From contig CP000474.1 in NCBI GenBank assembly GCA_000014925.1, forward strand, positions 3,968,001 through 4,032,000: 64,000 nt of DNA, written 5' to 3'. Each line of letters opens with the position of its first letter. Positions within the stretch are counted from its first letter, which is position 1. Positions 51,365-60,454 of the stretch are shown here, in pieces. The translations under genes were made by a program, and so were the position numbers. The notes beneath the pieces are model-generated. The model was not told the DNA's origin. It saw nothing but the letters and a program-made list of their open reading frames with translations, and made no database searches. This DNA is from Paenarthrobacter aurescens TC1. GTDB taxonomy: Bacteria > Actinomycetota > Actinomycetes > Actinomycetales > Micrococcaceae.

Positions 51365-52888
51365 TCAGTCCTGGAAGTACTCGATCTTCGCACCGATGGT
51401 GTTCAGGCGCTCGGCGAGGTCCTCATAGCCGCGCTCGATCACGTAAATGTTGCGGAGCTCGGAGGTTCCCCGGGCAGCCAACATTGCCAGGAGCAGGCAG
51501 GCCGCGGGACGCAGGGCGGGCGGGCAGCCGATTTCCGCCGCACGCCACTTGGTGGGCCCGTTGACGTAGATCCGGTGCGGATCCAAAAGCTGCACTTGGG
51601 CGCCCAGCTTGTTGAGCTCCGTCAAGTAAATGGCACGGTTCTCATAGACCCAGTCGTGGATCATGGTCTGGCCCTCGGCGTTGCCTGCAATCACTGCAAA
51701 GAAGGGCAGGTTGTCGATGTTCAGGCCCGGGAACGGCATCGGGTGGATCTTGTCCTGCGGGGCACGCAGCTCGGATGGCTTGGTTGTTACGTCCACCAGC
51801 CGGGTACGTCCGTTGCGTGCCATGTATTCGCCGGAAATCTCGAGGTTCTGGCCCATCTGTTCCAGGGTGGCGAGTTCAATTTCCATGAACTCGATGGGAA
51901 CCCTGCGGATGGTGACCTCGGAGTTGGTCACGATTCCCGCAGTGATGAGGCTCATCGCCTCGATGGGGTCTTCGGACGGGAAGTACTCGATGTCAACATC
52001 AATGGCTGAGCGTCCGGTGATCTTCAGCGTGGTGGTTCCGACGCCGTCAATGTCCACGCCCAGGCCCTGCAGGTAGAAGCAGAGATCCTGCACCATGTAA
52101 TTGGGGCTGGCATTGCGGATGATGGTGGTGCCTTCACGGTGAGCAGCGGCCATGATGGCATTCTCAGTGACGGTGTCGCCGCGTTCGGTCAGGACGAAGG
52201 ACCGGTCGTGCCCATCAGCGGGAGGCGCAGTCACGGAGTAGAAGCCGGACTTCGCCTCCACTTCAAGGCCGAACTGGCGAAGAGCCTGCATGTGCGGCTC
52301 CACCGTGCGCGTTCCGAGATCGCAGCCACCCGCGTAGGGCAGCAGGTATTCGCTGGTTTCGTCCAAGAGCGGACCGAGCAGCATGATGACGCTGCGGGTA
52401 CGCCGGGCGGCGTCCACGTCCATGGACTCGAGATCCAGGGCGTCCGGGCGGCGCAGACGGAGGTCGCTTCCGTTGAGCCACGTGCATTCCATGCCAATGG
52501 ACGTCAGGACCTCAACAATCCTGTTGACTTCCTCAATCCGTGCAAGTCGGCGCAGCGTGGTGGTTCCACGGTTGATCAGGCTCGCACACAGGAGCGCGAC
52601 ACCGGCGTTCTTGCTGCTGTTGACATCAACTTCGCCGGAGAGGGTCCGGCCGCCCTCCACGCGGAGGTGTGTCATTTGGGGCTTACCGACCTTGACTATT
52701 GAGCGGCCGAAAATGGCTTCGAGGCGCTCGATCATCCGGAGGCTCAGGTTTTGTTTGCCCTGTTCCATCCGGGCGATTGCGCTCTGGCTGGTGCCGAGCT
52801 CAGTAGCCAACTGCCCCTGCGTCCAGCCTTTTTCGCCGCGGGCGTCGCGGAGCAGGAGGCCTACATGTTCTGCGGTCGGTTGCGTCAT
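51365..52888 (-). CDS. XRE HTH fused to a MurA-like enolpyruvyl transferase
   Basis: 507 aa from ATG 52888. Residues about 7-60 are a Cro/CI-type HTH ([32 protein letters not shown]); residues about 70-507 are UDP-GlcNAc 1-carboxyvinyltransferase-like. The enolpyruvyl sugar site has Lys93 (SSKNAG) and the catalytic Cys189 in [15 protein letters not shown], both retained. Catalyses the first step of peptidoglycan synthesis in ordinary MurA; this paralog may act as a regulator or as second enzyme. The transcript seems leaderless: TGTGATATTTTTTGCTTATG lacks a ribosome site. Confidence 0.88.
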   Translation of the reverse strand: MTQPTAEHVGLLLRDARGEKGWTQGQLATELGTSQSAIARMEQGKQNLSLRMIERLEAIFGRSIVKVGKPQMTHLRVEGGRTLSGEVDVNSSKNAGVALLCASLINRGTTTLRRLARIEEVNRIVEVLTSIGMECTWLNGSDLRLRRPDALDLESMDVDAARRTRSVIMLLGPLLDETSEYLLPYAGGCDLGTRTVEPHMQALRQFGLEVEAKSGFYSVTAPPADGHDRSFVLTERGDTVTENAIMAAAHREGTTIIRNASPNYMVQDLCFYLQGLGVDIDGVGTTTLKITGRSAIDVDIEYFPSEDPIEAMSLITAGIVTNSEVTIRRVPIEFMEIELATLEQMGQNLEISGEYMARNGRTRLVDVTTKPSELRAPQDKIHPMPFPGLNIDNLPFFAVIAGNAEGQTMIHDWVYENRAIYLTELNKLGAQVQLLDPHRIYVNGPTKWRAAEIGCPPALRPAACLLLAMLAARGTSELRNIYVIERGYEDLAERLNTIGAKIEYFQD

Positions 52889-53092
52889 AAGCAAAAAATA
52901 TCACAAATGAGTTAGAAGTGAAGGACAAAACGCAGAATCAGCGGCATACATCACACGGTACCCATTCTGTGCGATATATCCCACTGCGGCGGCTCATCGT
53001 GGGTGAACGCTTTCCCTCAGTATTTTCGCGGGTTACGCGCCCCGCGAGCAATTCCACGACTAACCCGTGGGCGGCCAGGGCGCGCCGAAAGG

Positions 53093-53827
53093 CTAGACCC
53101 GCCAGTACCCCAACGCGTCAATCCGGTGCTTGTCCACGCCGAGTTCTTTCCGCAGGTGCTTGACGATTGCGCGGGTACTTGACGCTTCGCTCGCGACCCA
53201 GAAGAAGTCGTCGGCTACCGAGACAGTGTTGGCCGTGAGCGCACCGCAGACTTCCTCAACCAGAGCGGCACCGTCGCGTTTGCGCGGAATCCAGGTGACG
53301 ACGTCGGAATCGGCCGTCCGCACCTCAATCGAGGGGTCGGCGTCGTGCTGGTATTCAAGCCAGGCGGTCACCGGAGCGGCGCCCGCAGCAACACGCTGCC
53401 GCTCGTCCAGCAGCGAATTGATGGCAGGGATGGACGCGGGATCGCCCACCACCCAGATCCGGCGCGGAGCGGGTTCCGGGAAAGTGAAGGAACTCCCTTG
53501 GACGGTGGCATCGATGGCCTCGCCGGGCTGCGCAGAGCTGGCCCAGTGGGCAGCAACGCCGTGATGCATCGCGAAATCCATGCTGAACGTCCCGGTGGCC
53601 GGGTCGGGGTTTACCAACGTGTAGGCGCGCTGGTGGGCCTTGCCGGAATCGTTGAACCACAGCCGGATCCACATGGTGGGATGGATGCCGCTGCGCTCCA
53701 AGAGTCCGCCGTCACGCACATGAACGCGCAGGAAGTCCGGGGTGATCTCTTCACTGCCCGTAACCTCCAAAGTGAAGTCCTTGGCGCCCATGACTTTGAG
53801 GACGACGCCTTCCCAATTGCGTTTCAA
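53093..53827 (-). CDS. Siderophore-interacting protein (ferric-siderophore reductase)
   Basis: 244 aa from TTG 53827, which has AAGGAG 6 nt upstream; an in-frame GTG at 53842 is 15 nt earlier. FAD-binding SIP family: QRAYTLVNPDPATGTFSMDFAMHHG, GSSFTFPEPAPRRIWVVGDPASIPAI and WVASEASSTRAIVKHLRKELG. Reduces Fe(III)-siderophore in the cytoplasm to free iron. Divergent from a penicillin acylase-like gene with an iron box between. Confidence 0.88.
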   Translation of the reverse strand: MKRNWEGVVLKVMGAKDFTLEVTGSEEITPDFLRVHVRDGGLLERSGIHPTMWIRLWFNDSGKAHQRAYTLVNPDPATGTFSMDFAMHHGVAAHWASSAQPGEAIDATVQGSSFTFPEPAPRRIWVVGDPASIPAINSLLDERQRVAAGAAPVTAWLEYQHDADPSIEVRTADSDVVTWIPRKRDGAALVEEVCGALTANTVSVADDFFWVASEASSTRAIVKHLRKELGVDKHRIDALGYWRV

Positions 53828-53888
53828 GCAACACTCCTTCACGAAGGTCCACGATTTGTGAACGGGACCAAAGCCATTTATCTTGAGC

Positions 53889-53907
53889 TTAAGTAAGCCT
53901 AACCTAA
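53889..53907. promoter_or_regulatory. IdeR/DtxR iron box
   Basis: Plus-strand TTAAGTAAGCCTAACCTAA matches the 19-bp IdeR/DtxR consensus TTAGGTTAGGCTAACCTAA at 17 of 19 positions when read on the minus strand. It lies between the divergent SIP and penicillin acylase genes, so iron repression of both is expected. Confidence 0.8.
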
Positions 53908-53928
53908 GCTCGAAAGCGGCCAGAGATT

Positions 53929-56064
53929 ATGACGCCTGCCCCCACCCCCCAATCCGCCCCGGCAGGCGGCCGCGGAACGTACCGCGATGAATGGGGCATC
54001 CCGCATTTGTGGGCTGATACCGCTGATGAACTCGCCTTTCTCCAAGGCATGAATGCCGCGACGGACCGTTCCTGGCAGATCGAGCTGGAAAGGTGGCGTT
54101 CGGAAGGCCGTACCGCCGAAATTTTGGGCGTCGATGCTGTGGTCTGGGACCGCTTCGCCCGTCAAGCCCGGCTGGATGACACCGCGCGCCGCTGCTATGA
54201 GAACCTCGACGCCGACACTCAACGTTGGTGCGGGCAGTACGTGGCCGGCGTCAACCAGGCGTTGGCGGACGGTGTCCGGGGCGGACCGGAGTTTCAAGAA
54301 TCCGGCAGCGAAGCCGAGCCATGGAATTCATGGACCCCGCTCGGCGTCTTTCTGGTGCATCACATCCTCTTCTCAACCTTCCCCAACAAGTTGTTCCGTG
54401 CCCACGTCGCGCGGACACTCGGCGACGACGCCGTGAGCTTGTTCAGCATCGAAGCACCTGTATGGTCAGGCAGCAACGCTTGGGCCGCCCACGGATCGAC
54501 GACTACCAGCGGCCTGCCGCTCATCGCCGGCGACCCCCACCGCCTCATGGAGCTGCCCGGCGTCTACCAGCAGATACGGCTCGCATGCCCGGAGTTCGAC
54601 GCAATCGGATTCGCGTTCCCCGGTGTTCCCGGACTCCCCCATTTCGCCCACACGGGCAACACAGCCTGGGCCATCACCAACGCCATGGCCGACTACCAGG
54701 ACCTTTTCGTCGAAGAGCTGCGCCGGGTCAGCGACTTCGCCGGTGAGCGCATCGAGGCGCGGGGAGCGGAGGGCTGGGAGCCCGTCGACGTGAGTTCCGA
54801 AACCATCCGCGTCCGCGGTGGTGAATCGGCGTCCGTTGAGATTATTGAGACCAGCCGGGGTCCGGTCATCTCGGAAACGCCCGACGGCGGCGCCTTGAGT
54901 CTGCGCTTCCCGGCCCGGGTTGAGGGACGGTTGGGGTTCCAAGCCCTCCTGCCGCTGTTGCGCAGCCGGAACGTCTCCGAGGTGGAAACCGCCTTCGATG
55001 CGTGGGTGGAGCCCGTCAACAGCGTGGTGGCCGGGGACGTGTCCGGATCTGTGCGGCACTTTGTTGCCGGGCTGGTCCCGCAGCGTAACCCCGCCAATCG
55101 GCGCTTACCCGCTCCGGCTTTCTCGGCCCGCCATGACTGGGAGGGGCAGTACGTGATCCTGCCCCGCACCGAGATCCAACAATTCGCAGTGAGCGCGAAC
55201 GACCGCGCCGCCGGAGGCGGCGATGCCGTGGCCATGGAGTTCGCGCCCGCGCATCGGGCCCTGCGCATCCGGCAGCTGCTGGAGTCGGCCGCCGAGCCGT
55301 TATCCGTGGATGCCATGCAGGCCATCCACACGGACACCTTGCTGGGTCCATGGCCGTTGTTCCGGTCAATGCTCACCGGCCTGAACGCCGACGACCTGTC
55401 CCTCGAAGCCAAGGAGCTAAGGGCTCTCTTGGTGGAATGGGATGGCTCGATGGATGCAAGCAGCCATCACGCCGCCGTTTTCGCTGCGTGGCGTGGTGCG
55501 TTAGTCCAGGGACTGGCACGGCATCCCGCGCTTGCGGCGTTGAATGAATCCACAGGCTACTCGCCGCTGTTCGGGCCGTGGTTGTCGGTGACGTCCCGCA
55601 TTGGTTTTGCGCTGGAGACCCTGCTGGCTCGCGGCTCCGAATTCGGCATCAACGGTGGAGTGGAAGCTGCGGCAGCGCTCGAGGTTGCTGCACTGGAAGA
55701 AGCCCTGCTGGACGGTGCTGTCTGGGGTGAGCGGCACAAGCTTCTGGCCGTGCATGTCCTCCCGGGCACGCTGGCGGCATCGGCACCCGTTGCTGACCTA
55801 AGCGGGGACACCGGGTGCGTCCTCTGCACCGAGAGCCTCCCCGGTGTAGATGACCGAAGCTTCCGCGGACCCGTAGCCCGTTACGTCTGGGATCTGGCCG
55901 ATCGGGGCAATAGCCGTTGGATCGTTCCCTTCGGAGCGTCGGGCAGGCCGGGCCACCAGCACTTTGCCGATCAGCTCCCGCTCTGGACTGCCGGGGAACT
56001 CGCTCCAGTGGTCACTGACTGGTCCGTTCTGACCAAAGACACCCCTGAGCAAACACCCGCCTGA
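53929..56064 (+). CDS. Penicillin-acylase-family Ntn hydrolase
   Basis: 711 aa, no signal peptide. The N-terminal nucleophile after processing is Ser182 in VWSGSNAWAAHGSTT, giving a ~181-residue alpha and ~530-residue beta chain, normal for the family. Other signatures: GLPLIAGDPHRLMELPG and GNTAWAITNAMADYQDL. Such enzymes cleave or form amide bonds; relatives occur in actinobacterial hydroxamate siderophore clusters. The iron box and the SIP/GNAT neighbours suggest siderophore maturation or breakdown, or acyl-group trimming (inference). Confidence 0.88.
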   Translation: MTPAPTPQSAPAGGRGTYRDEWGIPHLWADTADELAFLQGMNAATDRSWQIELERWRSEGRTAEILGVDAVVWDRFARQARLDDTARRCYENLDADTQRWCGQYVAGVNQALADGVRGGPEFQESGSEAEPWNSWTPLGVFLVHHILFSTFPNKLFRAHVARTLGDDAVSLFSIEAPVWSGSNAWAAHGSTTTSGLPLIAGDPHRLMELPGVYQQIRLACPEFDAIGFAFPGVPGLPHFAHTGNTAWAITNAMADYQDLFVEELRRVSDFAGERIEARGAEGWEPVDVSSETIRVRGGESASVEIIETSRGPVISETPDGGALSLRFPARVEGRLGFQALLPLLRSRNVSEVETAFDAWVEPVNSVVAGDVSGSVRHFVAGLVPQRNPANRRLPAPAFSARHDWEGQYVILPRTEIQQFAVSANDRAAGGGDAVAMEFAPAHRALRIRQLLESAAEPLSVDAMQAIHTDTLLGPWPLFRSMLTGLNADDLSLEAKELRALLVEWDGSMDASSHHAAVFAAWRGALVQGLARHPALAALNESTGYSPLFGPWLSVTSRIGFALETLLARGSEFGINGGVEAAAALEVAALEEALLDGAVWGERHKLLAVHVLPGTLAASAPVADLSGDTGCVLCTESLPGVDDRSFRGPVARYVWDLADRGNSRWIVPFGASGRPGHQHFADQLPLWTAGELAPVVTDWSVLTKDTPEQTPA

Positions 56065-56126
56065 CTCAAGACCCGCCTGCCCATTCCCGTCCCCGACATC
56101 AGCCTGCATCAGCCCCGAAGGAAGCC

Positions 56127-56726
56127 ATGACCACCACCACTCAGGACTTCTCCGTCCGCACCACCGTCTACGCCGAGGAACTCGAAGGATGGGGTGCGCT
56201 CCGGATTGTTCCGCTGATTCCCCGCGAGGACATCGATCTCATCTTCGAATGGGTTACCCAGCCCCGCGCCAAGTTCTGGGGAATGACGGAGAACTCCCAC
56301 GAGGAGGTCCTGGGGATCTACGAGTTCCTTGACTCGCTGGATACCCACCACGCGTTCCTGGCCACCTTGGACGGGGAGCCGTTGGCCCTCTTCCAGACGT
56401 ACGAGCCCCTGCATGATCCCGTGGGCGAGGCCTACCCCGCCCGAGAGGAAGACATCGGCATGCACCTGCTGCTGGCCCCTGCCACGCGGCCCATTCCTCA
56501 CTTCACCCCGCGCCTGGGCACGTCCTTGATCAAGTACATGTTCTCCCTGCCGGGCAAGGACCGGATTGTGGTGGAGCCGGACTCCCGCAACGCCAAGGCC
56601 CTGCGCCGCTTGGAAGCGACGTGCTTTGAGCTGGGACCCATCATCCAGCTTGCCGAGAAGGAAGCCCAGTTGGGTTTCCTGACGCGGGCAGGCTTCGATG
56701 AAATCCAGCAGCGTCCCGCGCGCTAG
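56127..56726 (+). CDS. Siderophore-type N-acyltransferase (AlcB/DesC-like)
   Basis: 199-aa GNAT protein: FEWVTQPRAKFWGMTENSHEEVLGIYEFLDSL, FQTYEPLHDP, DIGMHLLLAPATRPIPHFTPRLG and VVEPDSRNAKALRRLEATCF. This is the acyl-CoA:N-hydroxyornithine/lysine or N-hydroxycadaverine acyltransferase pattern (AlcB, RhbD, IucB, DesC), making hydroxamates. It follows the acylase by 62 nt with AGGAAG before its ATG. The remaining biosynthetic genes (monooxygenase, synthetase) are not in the window. Confidence 0.85.
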   Translation: MTTTTQDFSVRTTVYAEELEGWGALRIVPLIPREDIDLIFEWVTQPRAKFWGMTENSHEEVLGIYEFLDSLDTHHAFLATLDGEPLALFQTYEPLHDPVGEAYPAREEDIGMHLLLAPATRPIPHFTPRLGTSLIKYMFSLPGKDRIVVEPDSRNAKALRRLEATCFELGPIIQLAEKEAQLGFLTRAGFDEIQQRPAR

Positions 56727-57517
56727 CGCCAGACGAAGCTCCAGGTTCCCGCGCCCACTGCCGTCAGGACCGCACCGGCTGAGATAACCAGTCCTCCAAG
56801 GACTACCCACGCATCCAGGAGGGAGTAGGTGGATTCCCTCGCCCACGTCCTTTGACCACCGCCGAAGCCGCGCGCTTCCATGGTCACCGCCAACCGCGAC
56901 GCCCGCCGAACAGCCTGAACCAGCAACCCGAAACTCTGGCCGAGCGTGGCCTTCAAACGCTGAAAAGGGCTGCCTTGGGAACCGACTCCGCGGGCACGGC
57001 GGGCCATTCCGATGGTTTGCCACTCCTCTGCCATGAGGCCCACCAGCCTCATGGCAGCGAGGGATCCGAGGACGAAGCGGTGCGGCAGCCTGGCCTTCTG
57101 CGCCAGCGCGTCGGCCAGGTCTGTGGGATCGGTGCACGTCATCAGCAGGATCGCTGGCAACGCAATCGCCAAACCGCGGAGCATGAAACCAAGCCCCAGC
57201 TCAAGGGAACCTTCGCTGATGGACCAGAGCCCGACGTCGAGCAGTACAGCGCCGCTGTCCGCCGCCACGATCGCGGTGCTCCAGCCGCCGATCGCGGCCG
57301 CGATGATCAGGGGCCAGGCCCGCTGCCATAAAAGCCTGAAGGTGAGGCCGGCCAACGGGAAGAGCGCCAGTTCAGCAATGAGTGCCGTTGAGGCCGAGAC
57401 CCAGTCAATGGACAGTGCCAGCACAAGGGATATGAGGAAGACCGCTACGAACTTAGCCAGAGGGTTGGCACGGGTCAGCAGGGAGTGGTTTCCGCGAATA
57501 TTCAGTGCGTCCCTCAT
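56723..57517 (-). CDS. ykoC: ECF transporter transmembrane (T) component
   Basis: 264 aa from ATG 57517. CbiQ/EcfT-type: LLTRANPLAKFVAVFLISLVL, the Ala-Arg-Gly coupling motifs MARRARGVGSQGSPFQRLK and TMEARGFGGGQR, with five or six helices. Couples the ATPases to the S component. Overlaps the ATPase gene stop and the siderophore gene's stop (convergent, 4 nt). Confidence 0.88.
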   Translation of the reverse strand: MRDALNIRGNHSLLTRANPLAKFVAVFLISLVLALSIDWVSASTALIAELALFPLAGLTFRLLWQRAWPLIIAAAIGGWSTAIVAADSGAVLLDVGLWSISEGSLELGLGFMLRGLAIALPAILLMTCTDPTDLADALAQKARLPHRFVLGSLAAMRLVGLMAEEWQTIGMARRARGVGSQGSPFQRLKATLGQSFGLLVQAVRRASRLAVTMEARGFGGGQRTWARESTYSLLDAWVVLGGLVISAGAVLTAVGAGTWSFVWR

Positions 57518-59106
57518 GCTGCGCCGGCTTCCTGATGGGTGGCTCGGCCCTCCGTGATCGGGCCTAGCCGCAGTTCTGTGCCGCCGAGTACGGCACTGAA
57601 TTCCTGATCGTGGGTCACGGAGACCACCGCGGTTCCAGCGTCCAGCAACTCGGAAAGGAACGACGCCAATTCTGCCCACGTGTTGGCGTCCTGGCCGAAC
57701 GTGGGCTCGTCCAAGACAAGAACCTTCGGATGTGCCGCGAGCACCGTGGCCACCGAAAGCCGCCGCTTCTCCCCGCCGGACAACGTGTACGGGTTGGCGT
57801 CCACAAGATGCGTCAGCCGCAACCGCTCCAACAGTTCATCCACGCGTTCCTCGCCATGGCCCAGATGCTTCGGACCGAACATGAGTTCATCCAGGACCTT
57901 GCCCGTGACGAACTGATGCTCCGGCTCCTGGAACACCGTCCCGATGCGGGCGATCAGCTGCTCCGCCTTCCACTTGTACGGGTCAATGCCCGCGCCTTCG
58001 GAAAGCTCGACGGCGGCACTCACCTTGCCGTCCACAGGCGCCAAAAGGCCGGCCAGCGTGAGCGCAAAAGTGGACTTGCCGGCACCGTTCGGCCCGGTGA
58101 TGGTCAGTGCCTGGCCAGCTCTTACCTGCGCACTGATGCCCGTTTGCACCGGTATGGGCGGGATGGTTTTGAACCCTTTGCGCCGTGGCTTTTCACGGGA
58201 AACAGAAAGGTCCTGGGCTGCGAGGAGAAGCTGCGCGGTGTCGGGCTCATTGTGCCGCCCCCGGGTTGCCGGGACGTACCCGGGCACCCAGACGCCTGCC
58301 GACATGAGCATAGTGCGGGCCTCGGAAAGGACCTGGTCCGGAGGGCCGTCCAAGAGGACGCCGCCCGTGACCCGCCCGGCCCCTGCGGCCGTGCTGGACC
58401 CTGCGGCCGATCCCGGCTGCAGGACCACAATCCTGTCCACCAGGTCCTTCCACACAGAGACGCGGTGTTCCACCACAACCAGCGTGGCACCTGTCTTGTC
58501 CAGGCAGCGCCCAACAGCATCCCGGACCTCGAGCACCCCTGCAGGATCCAGGTTGGCCGTTGGTTCGTCCAGCAGGATCAGCCCGGGGCGCATGGCCAAA
58601 ATGCCCGCAAGCGCGAGGCGCTGCTTCTGGCCCCCGGAGAGTGCCGCCGTCGGGTGATCCAATGCCAGACCGCCACCCGCGGCGGTACGCAACCCGACGT
58701 CGTCGAGCGCTTCATGGACGCGGGACCAGATTTCGTCCCGCGGAACTGCAAGGTTCTCCGCGCCGAAGGCGACGTCGTCGCCAACCCGCGACAAAACCAC
58801 CTGCGTTTCCGGATCCTGCTGCATCAGTCCGGCACGGCCACGCTGCTCGCGGGGCGCGACGCCGTCGATCAGCAGGGAGCCGGTCTCATCCGAGTCGTCT
58901 TCCTCATCCCCCAGCACCCCGGCGAGGGCGTGCAGGAGGGTCGACTTGCCGGCGCCCGAAGGGCCCAGCAGCAGAACCCGTTCCCCCGGTTCGATCCGAA
59001 GGTCCAGGCCTTGAATGGCAGGCTGGGCCCGGCCGGCATGCCGCCATCCCCAGCCCTCGGCGGAGATGGCGGCAGGCCGGACCGTGCCGCTTTGCGTGGC
59101 GGACAT
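57514..59106 (-). CDS. ykoD: ECF transporter ATPase, two ABC domains in one chain
   Basis: 530 aa from ATG 59106, carrying two ATP-binding domains: first Walker A GPSGAGKSTLLHAL with LSGGQKQRLALAGIL and LLDEPTANLD; second GPNGAGKSTFALTL, LSGGEKRRLSVATVL, VLDEPTFGQD. A linker of ~60 residues between them is proline- and Ala-rich. Both Walker A/B and signature motifs are intact. With the T and S genes it forms a thiamine/HMP ECF importer. Confidence 0.9.
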   Translation of the reverse strand: MSATQSGTVRPAAISAEGWGWRHAGRAQPAIQGLDLRIEPGERVLLLGPSGAGKSTLLHALAGVLGDEEDDSDETGSLLIDGVAPREQRGRAGLMQQDPETQVVLSRVGDDVAFGAENLAVPRDEIWSRVHEALDDVGLRTAAGGGLALDHPTAALSGGQKQRLALAGILAMRPGLILLDEPTANLDPAGVLEVRDAVGRCLDKTGATLVVVEHRVSVWKDLVDRIVVLQPGSAAGSSTAAGAGRVTGGVLLDGPPDQVLSEARTMLMSAGVWVPGYVPATRGRHNEPDTAQLLLAAQDLSVSREKPRRKGFKTIPPIPVQTGISAQVRAGQALTITGPNGAGKSTFALTLAGLLAPVDGKVSAAVELSEGAGIDPYKWKAEQLIARIGTVFQEPEHQFVTGKVLDELMFGPKHLGHGEERVDELLERLRLTHLVDANPYTLSGGEKRRLSVATVLAAHPKVLVLDEPTFGQDANTWAELASFLSELLDAGTAVVSVTHDQEFSAVLGGTELRLGPITEGRATHQEAGAA

Positions 59107-59726
59107 CAGTTGAAGACTGGCTCCGAAGCGGCCTTGCGCGAGGCGAAGGAGCTCAGCACCCCGGTCTTGGCGAGGCCGCGCGTCGCAACCCAGGAGAGGG
59201 CGCCGGCGATGATGGCACCGGAGATCGTGGTGAAGGTGATGTAGGCCAGCTTGTCGATGGCCTCGTAGGCGATGTTCCAACCCCATGGCAGGAAGGAGTC
59301 GTTCAGGCCGCAGAAAAGGCCCGCGCCGGCGCCCGCAAGGAGCGCGGTGGGCAGGTTGAACTTCTTGTACCTGAAGGCGGCGAAGATGAGCTCGGCGCCC
59401 AGGCCCTGCAAAACGCCGGATATCAGCACCGTGGTGCCGTACTGCGAGCCCATGATGAGCTCACCGGTGGCGGCGACGGCTTCGCAGAACAGCGCAGCAC
59501 CGGGCTTGCGGATAATGAGCATTCCCAGGACCGCGGGAATCATCCAGCCACCGGCAATCAAGCCTGTGAGCGGCGGATACGTCGCGTTCATGGGGATGGA
59601 TACCAGTGCCGCGCCCTGGGACCATGCCCAGAAGATCACGCCGCCGGCGATGGCGATAAGAGCCGCCACAACGATGTCTACAACGCGCCAGTTATAACTG
59701 GCCTTCTTCACGTTTACCGTGGTCAT
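59106..59726 (-). CDS. ykoE: ECF transporter S component, YkoE-like (HMP/thiamine)
   Basis: 206 aa, six hydrophobic helices: WRVVDIVVAALIAIAGGVIF, LIAGGWMIPAVLGMLIIRKPGAAL, GLGAELIFAAFRYKKFN. YkoE-type substrate binder for hydroxymethylpyrimidine or thiamine. A TPP riboswitch lies upstream. ATG follows CAGGAGG at 59739-59733 (minus). The ATPase gene overlaps its stop by one base. Confidence 0.85.
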   Translation of the reverse strand: MTTVNVKKASYNWRVVDIVVAALIAIAGGVIFWAWSQGAALVSIPMNATYPPLTGLIAGGWMIPAVLGMLIIRKPGAALFCEAVAATGELIMGSQYGTTVLISGVLQGLGAELIFAAFRYKKFNLPTALLAGAGAGLFCGLNDSFLPWGWNIAYEAIDKLAYITFTTISGAIIAGALSWVATRGLAKTGVLSSFASRKAASEPVFN

Positions 59727-59732
59727 TTTCTG

Positions 59733-59752
59733 CCTCCTGAGGTTACAGGAGG
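59733..59752 (-). promoter_or_regulatory. Hairpin sequestering the ykoE ribosome-binding site
   Basis: On the minus strand CCTCCTG (59752-59746) and CAGGAGG (59739-59733) form a perfect 7-bp stem with a 6-nt loop; CAGGAGG is the ykoE Shine-Dalgarno. This is a plausible translational expression platform for the TPP aptamer just upstream, although other folds may compete. Confidence 0.65.
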
Positions 59753-59817
59753 GGAAAGTGCTCCCCGGATCCCGGGTCCGGCTCGCGCCGTCCGCATCCG
59801 GACACTCTGAGAAGCTC

Positions 59818-59934
59818 GACTCCCTTGCGCCGGTACTAACCGGATCAGGTTCGAGGGTCTGCGGCTGTCCGCACTCTCAGCGCCCTCGCGTCTCCTGCAT
59901 CTCTGCAGAGTCCGACGGCGGCGCTCCCCTGTCG
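59818..59934 (-). promoter_or_regulatory. TPP (THI-box) riboswitch
   Basis: Read on the minus strand: GACAGGGGAGCGC at 59934-59922, then GCTGAGAGTGCGGACAGCCG, GACCCTCGAACCTGATC and CGGTTAGTACCGGCGCAAGG, which are the conserved P2-P4 and GAACCTGAT blocks. It lies in front of the YkoE-D-C operon. A ~35-nt loop in P3 (GTCGGACTCTGCAGAGATGC) is longer than minimal. High TPP should hide the ribosome site. Confidence 0.93.
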
Positions 59935-60042
59935 TTATCAAATCTGCCCTGATGGGCTGGTTCAGTTTACACCTGAGTCCGTGGCGGGCGCTGCGGTCCA
60001 GTCACAATCGCCTTCCCGTCCTTGAGGTGCCCGTTGCCACGC

Positions 60043-60402
60043 GCGTTGCGAGGCCCGCTCTGCACCCCTCCCCCACGCCATTCCCTGCACACCAGGCCCC
60101 ACAACGAGACGGAGGGCGTTGCGAGGCCCGCTCTACACCCCTCCCCCACGCCATTCCCTGCACACCAGGCCTAACAACGAGACGGAGGGTGCGTTGCGAG
60201 GCCCGCTCTACACCCCTCCCCCACGCCATTCCCTGCACACCAGGCCTAACAACGAGACGGGGGTGCGTTGCGAGGCCCGCTCTACACCTTTCCCGCACGC
60301 CATTCCCTGCACACCAGGCCCAACAACGAGACGGGGGTGCGTTGCGAGGCCCGCTCTGCACCCCTCCCCCACGCCATTCCCTGCACACCAGGCCTAACAA
60401 CA
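60043..60402. repeat. About 4.9 tandem copies of a ~74-bp repeat
   Basis: Units start at 60043, 60116, 60191, 60265 and 60339 with lengths 73, 75, 74 and 74 nt, and a partial last unit. Each begins GCGTTGCGAGGCCCGCTCT and contains CCCACGCCATTCCCTGCACA. The junction forms a hairpin, GGCCT..CAACG with CGTTG..AGGCC, in every copy. The period is not a multiple of 3, so the open frames across it are not genes. It sits between the divergent TPP-riboswitch operon and the Nudix gene. Confidence 0.9.
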
Positions 60403-60454
60403 GGACCTGAGAGAATGAATCAGCAGACTTCACCGCGGCAAAGGGGCACATTTC

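Noticed and set aside
52895..53092. Operator in the gap between the XRE-MurA and SIP genes
   Set aside because: ATCACACG / TGTGCGAT pair at only 6 of 8 positions; not convincing. Nothing else is visible in this gap.
57610..59244. Long plus-strand open frame opposite the ECF ATPase gene
   Set aside because: The minus strand encodes intact Walker motifs in both domains; the plus frame is a GC-driven shadow.
60043..60402. CRISPR array
   Set aside because: Units are continuous tandem copies with no unique spacers and no cas genes nearby.
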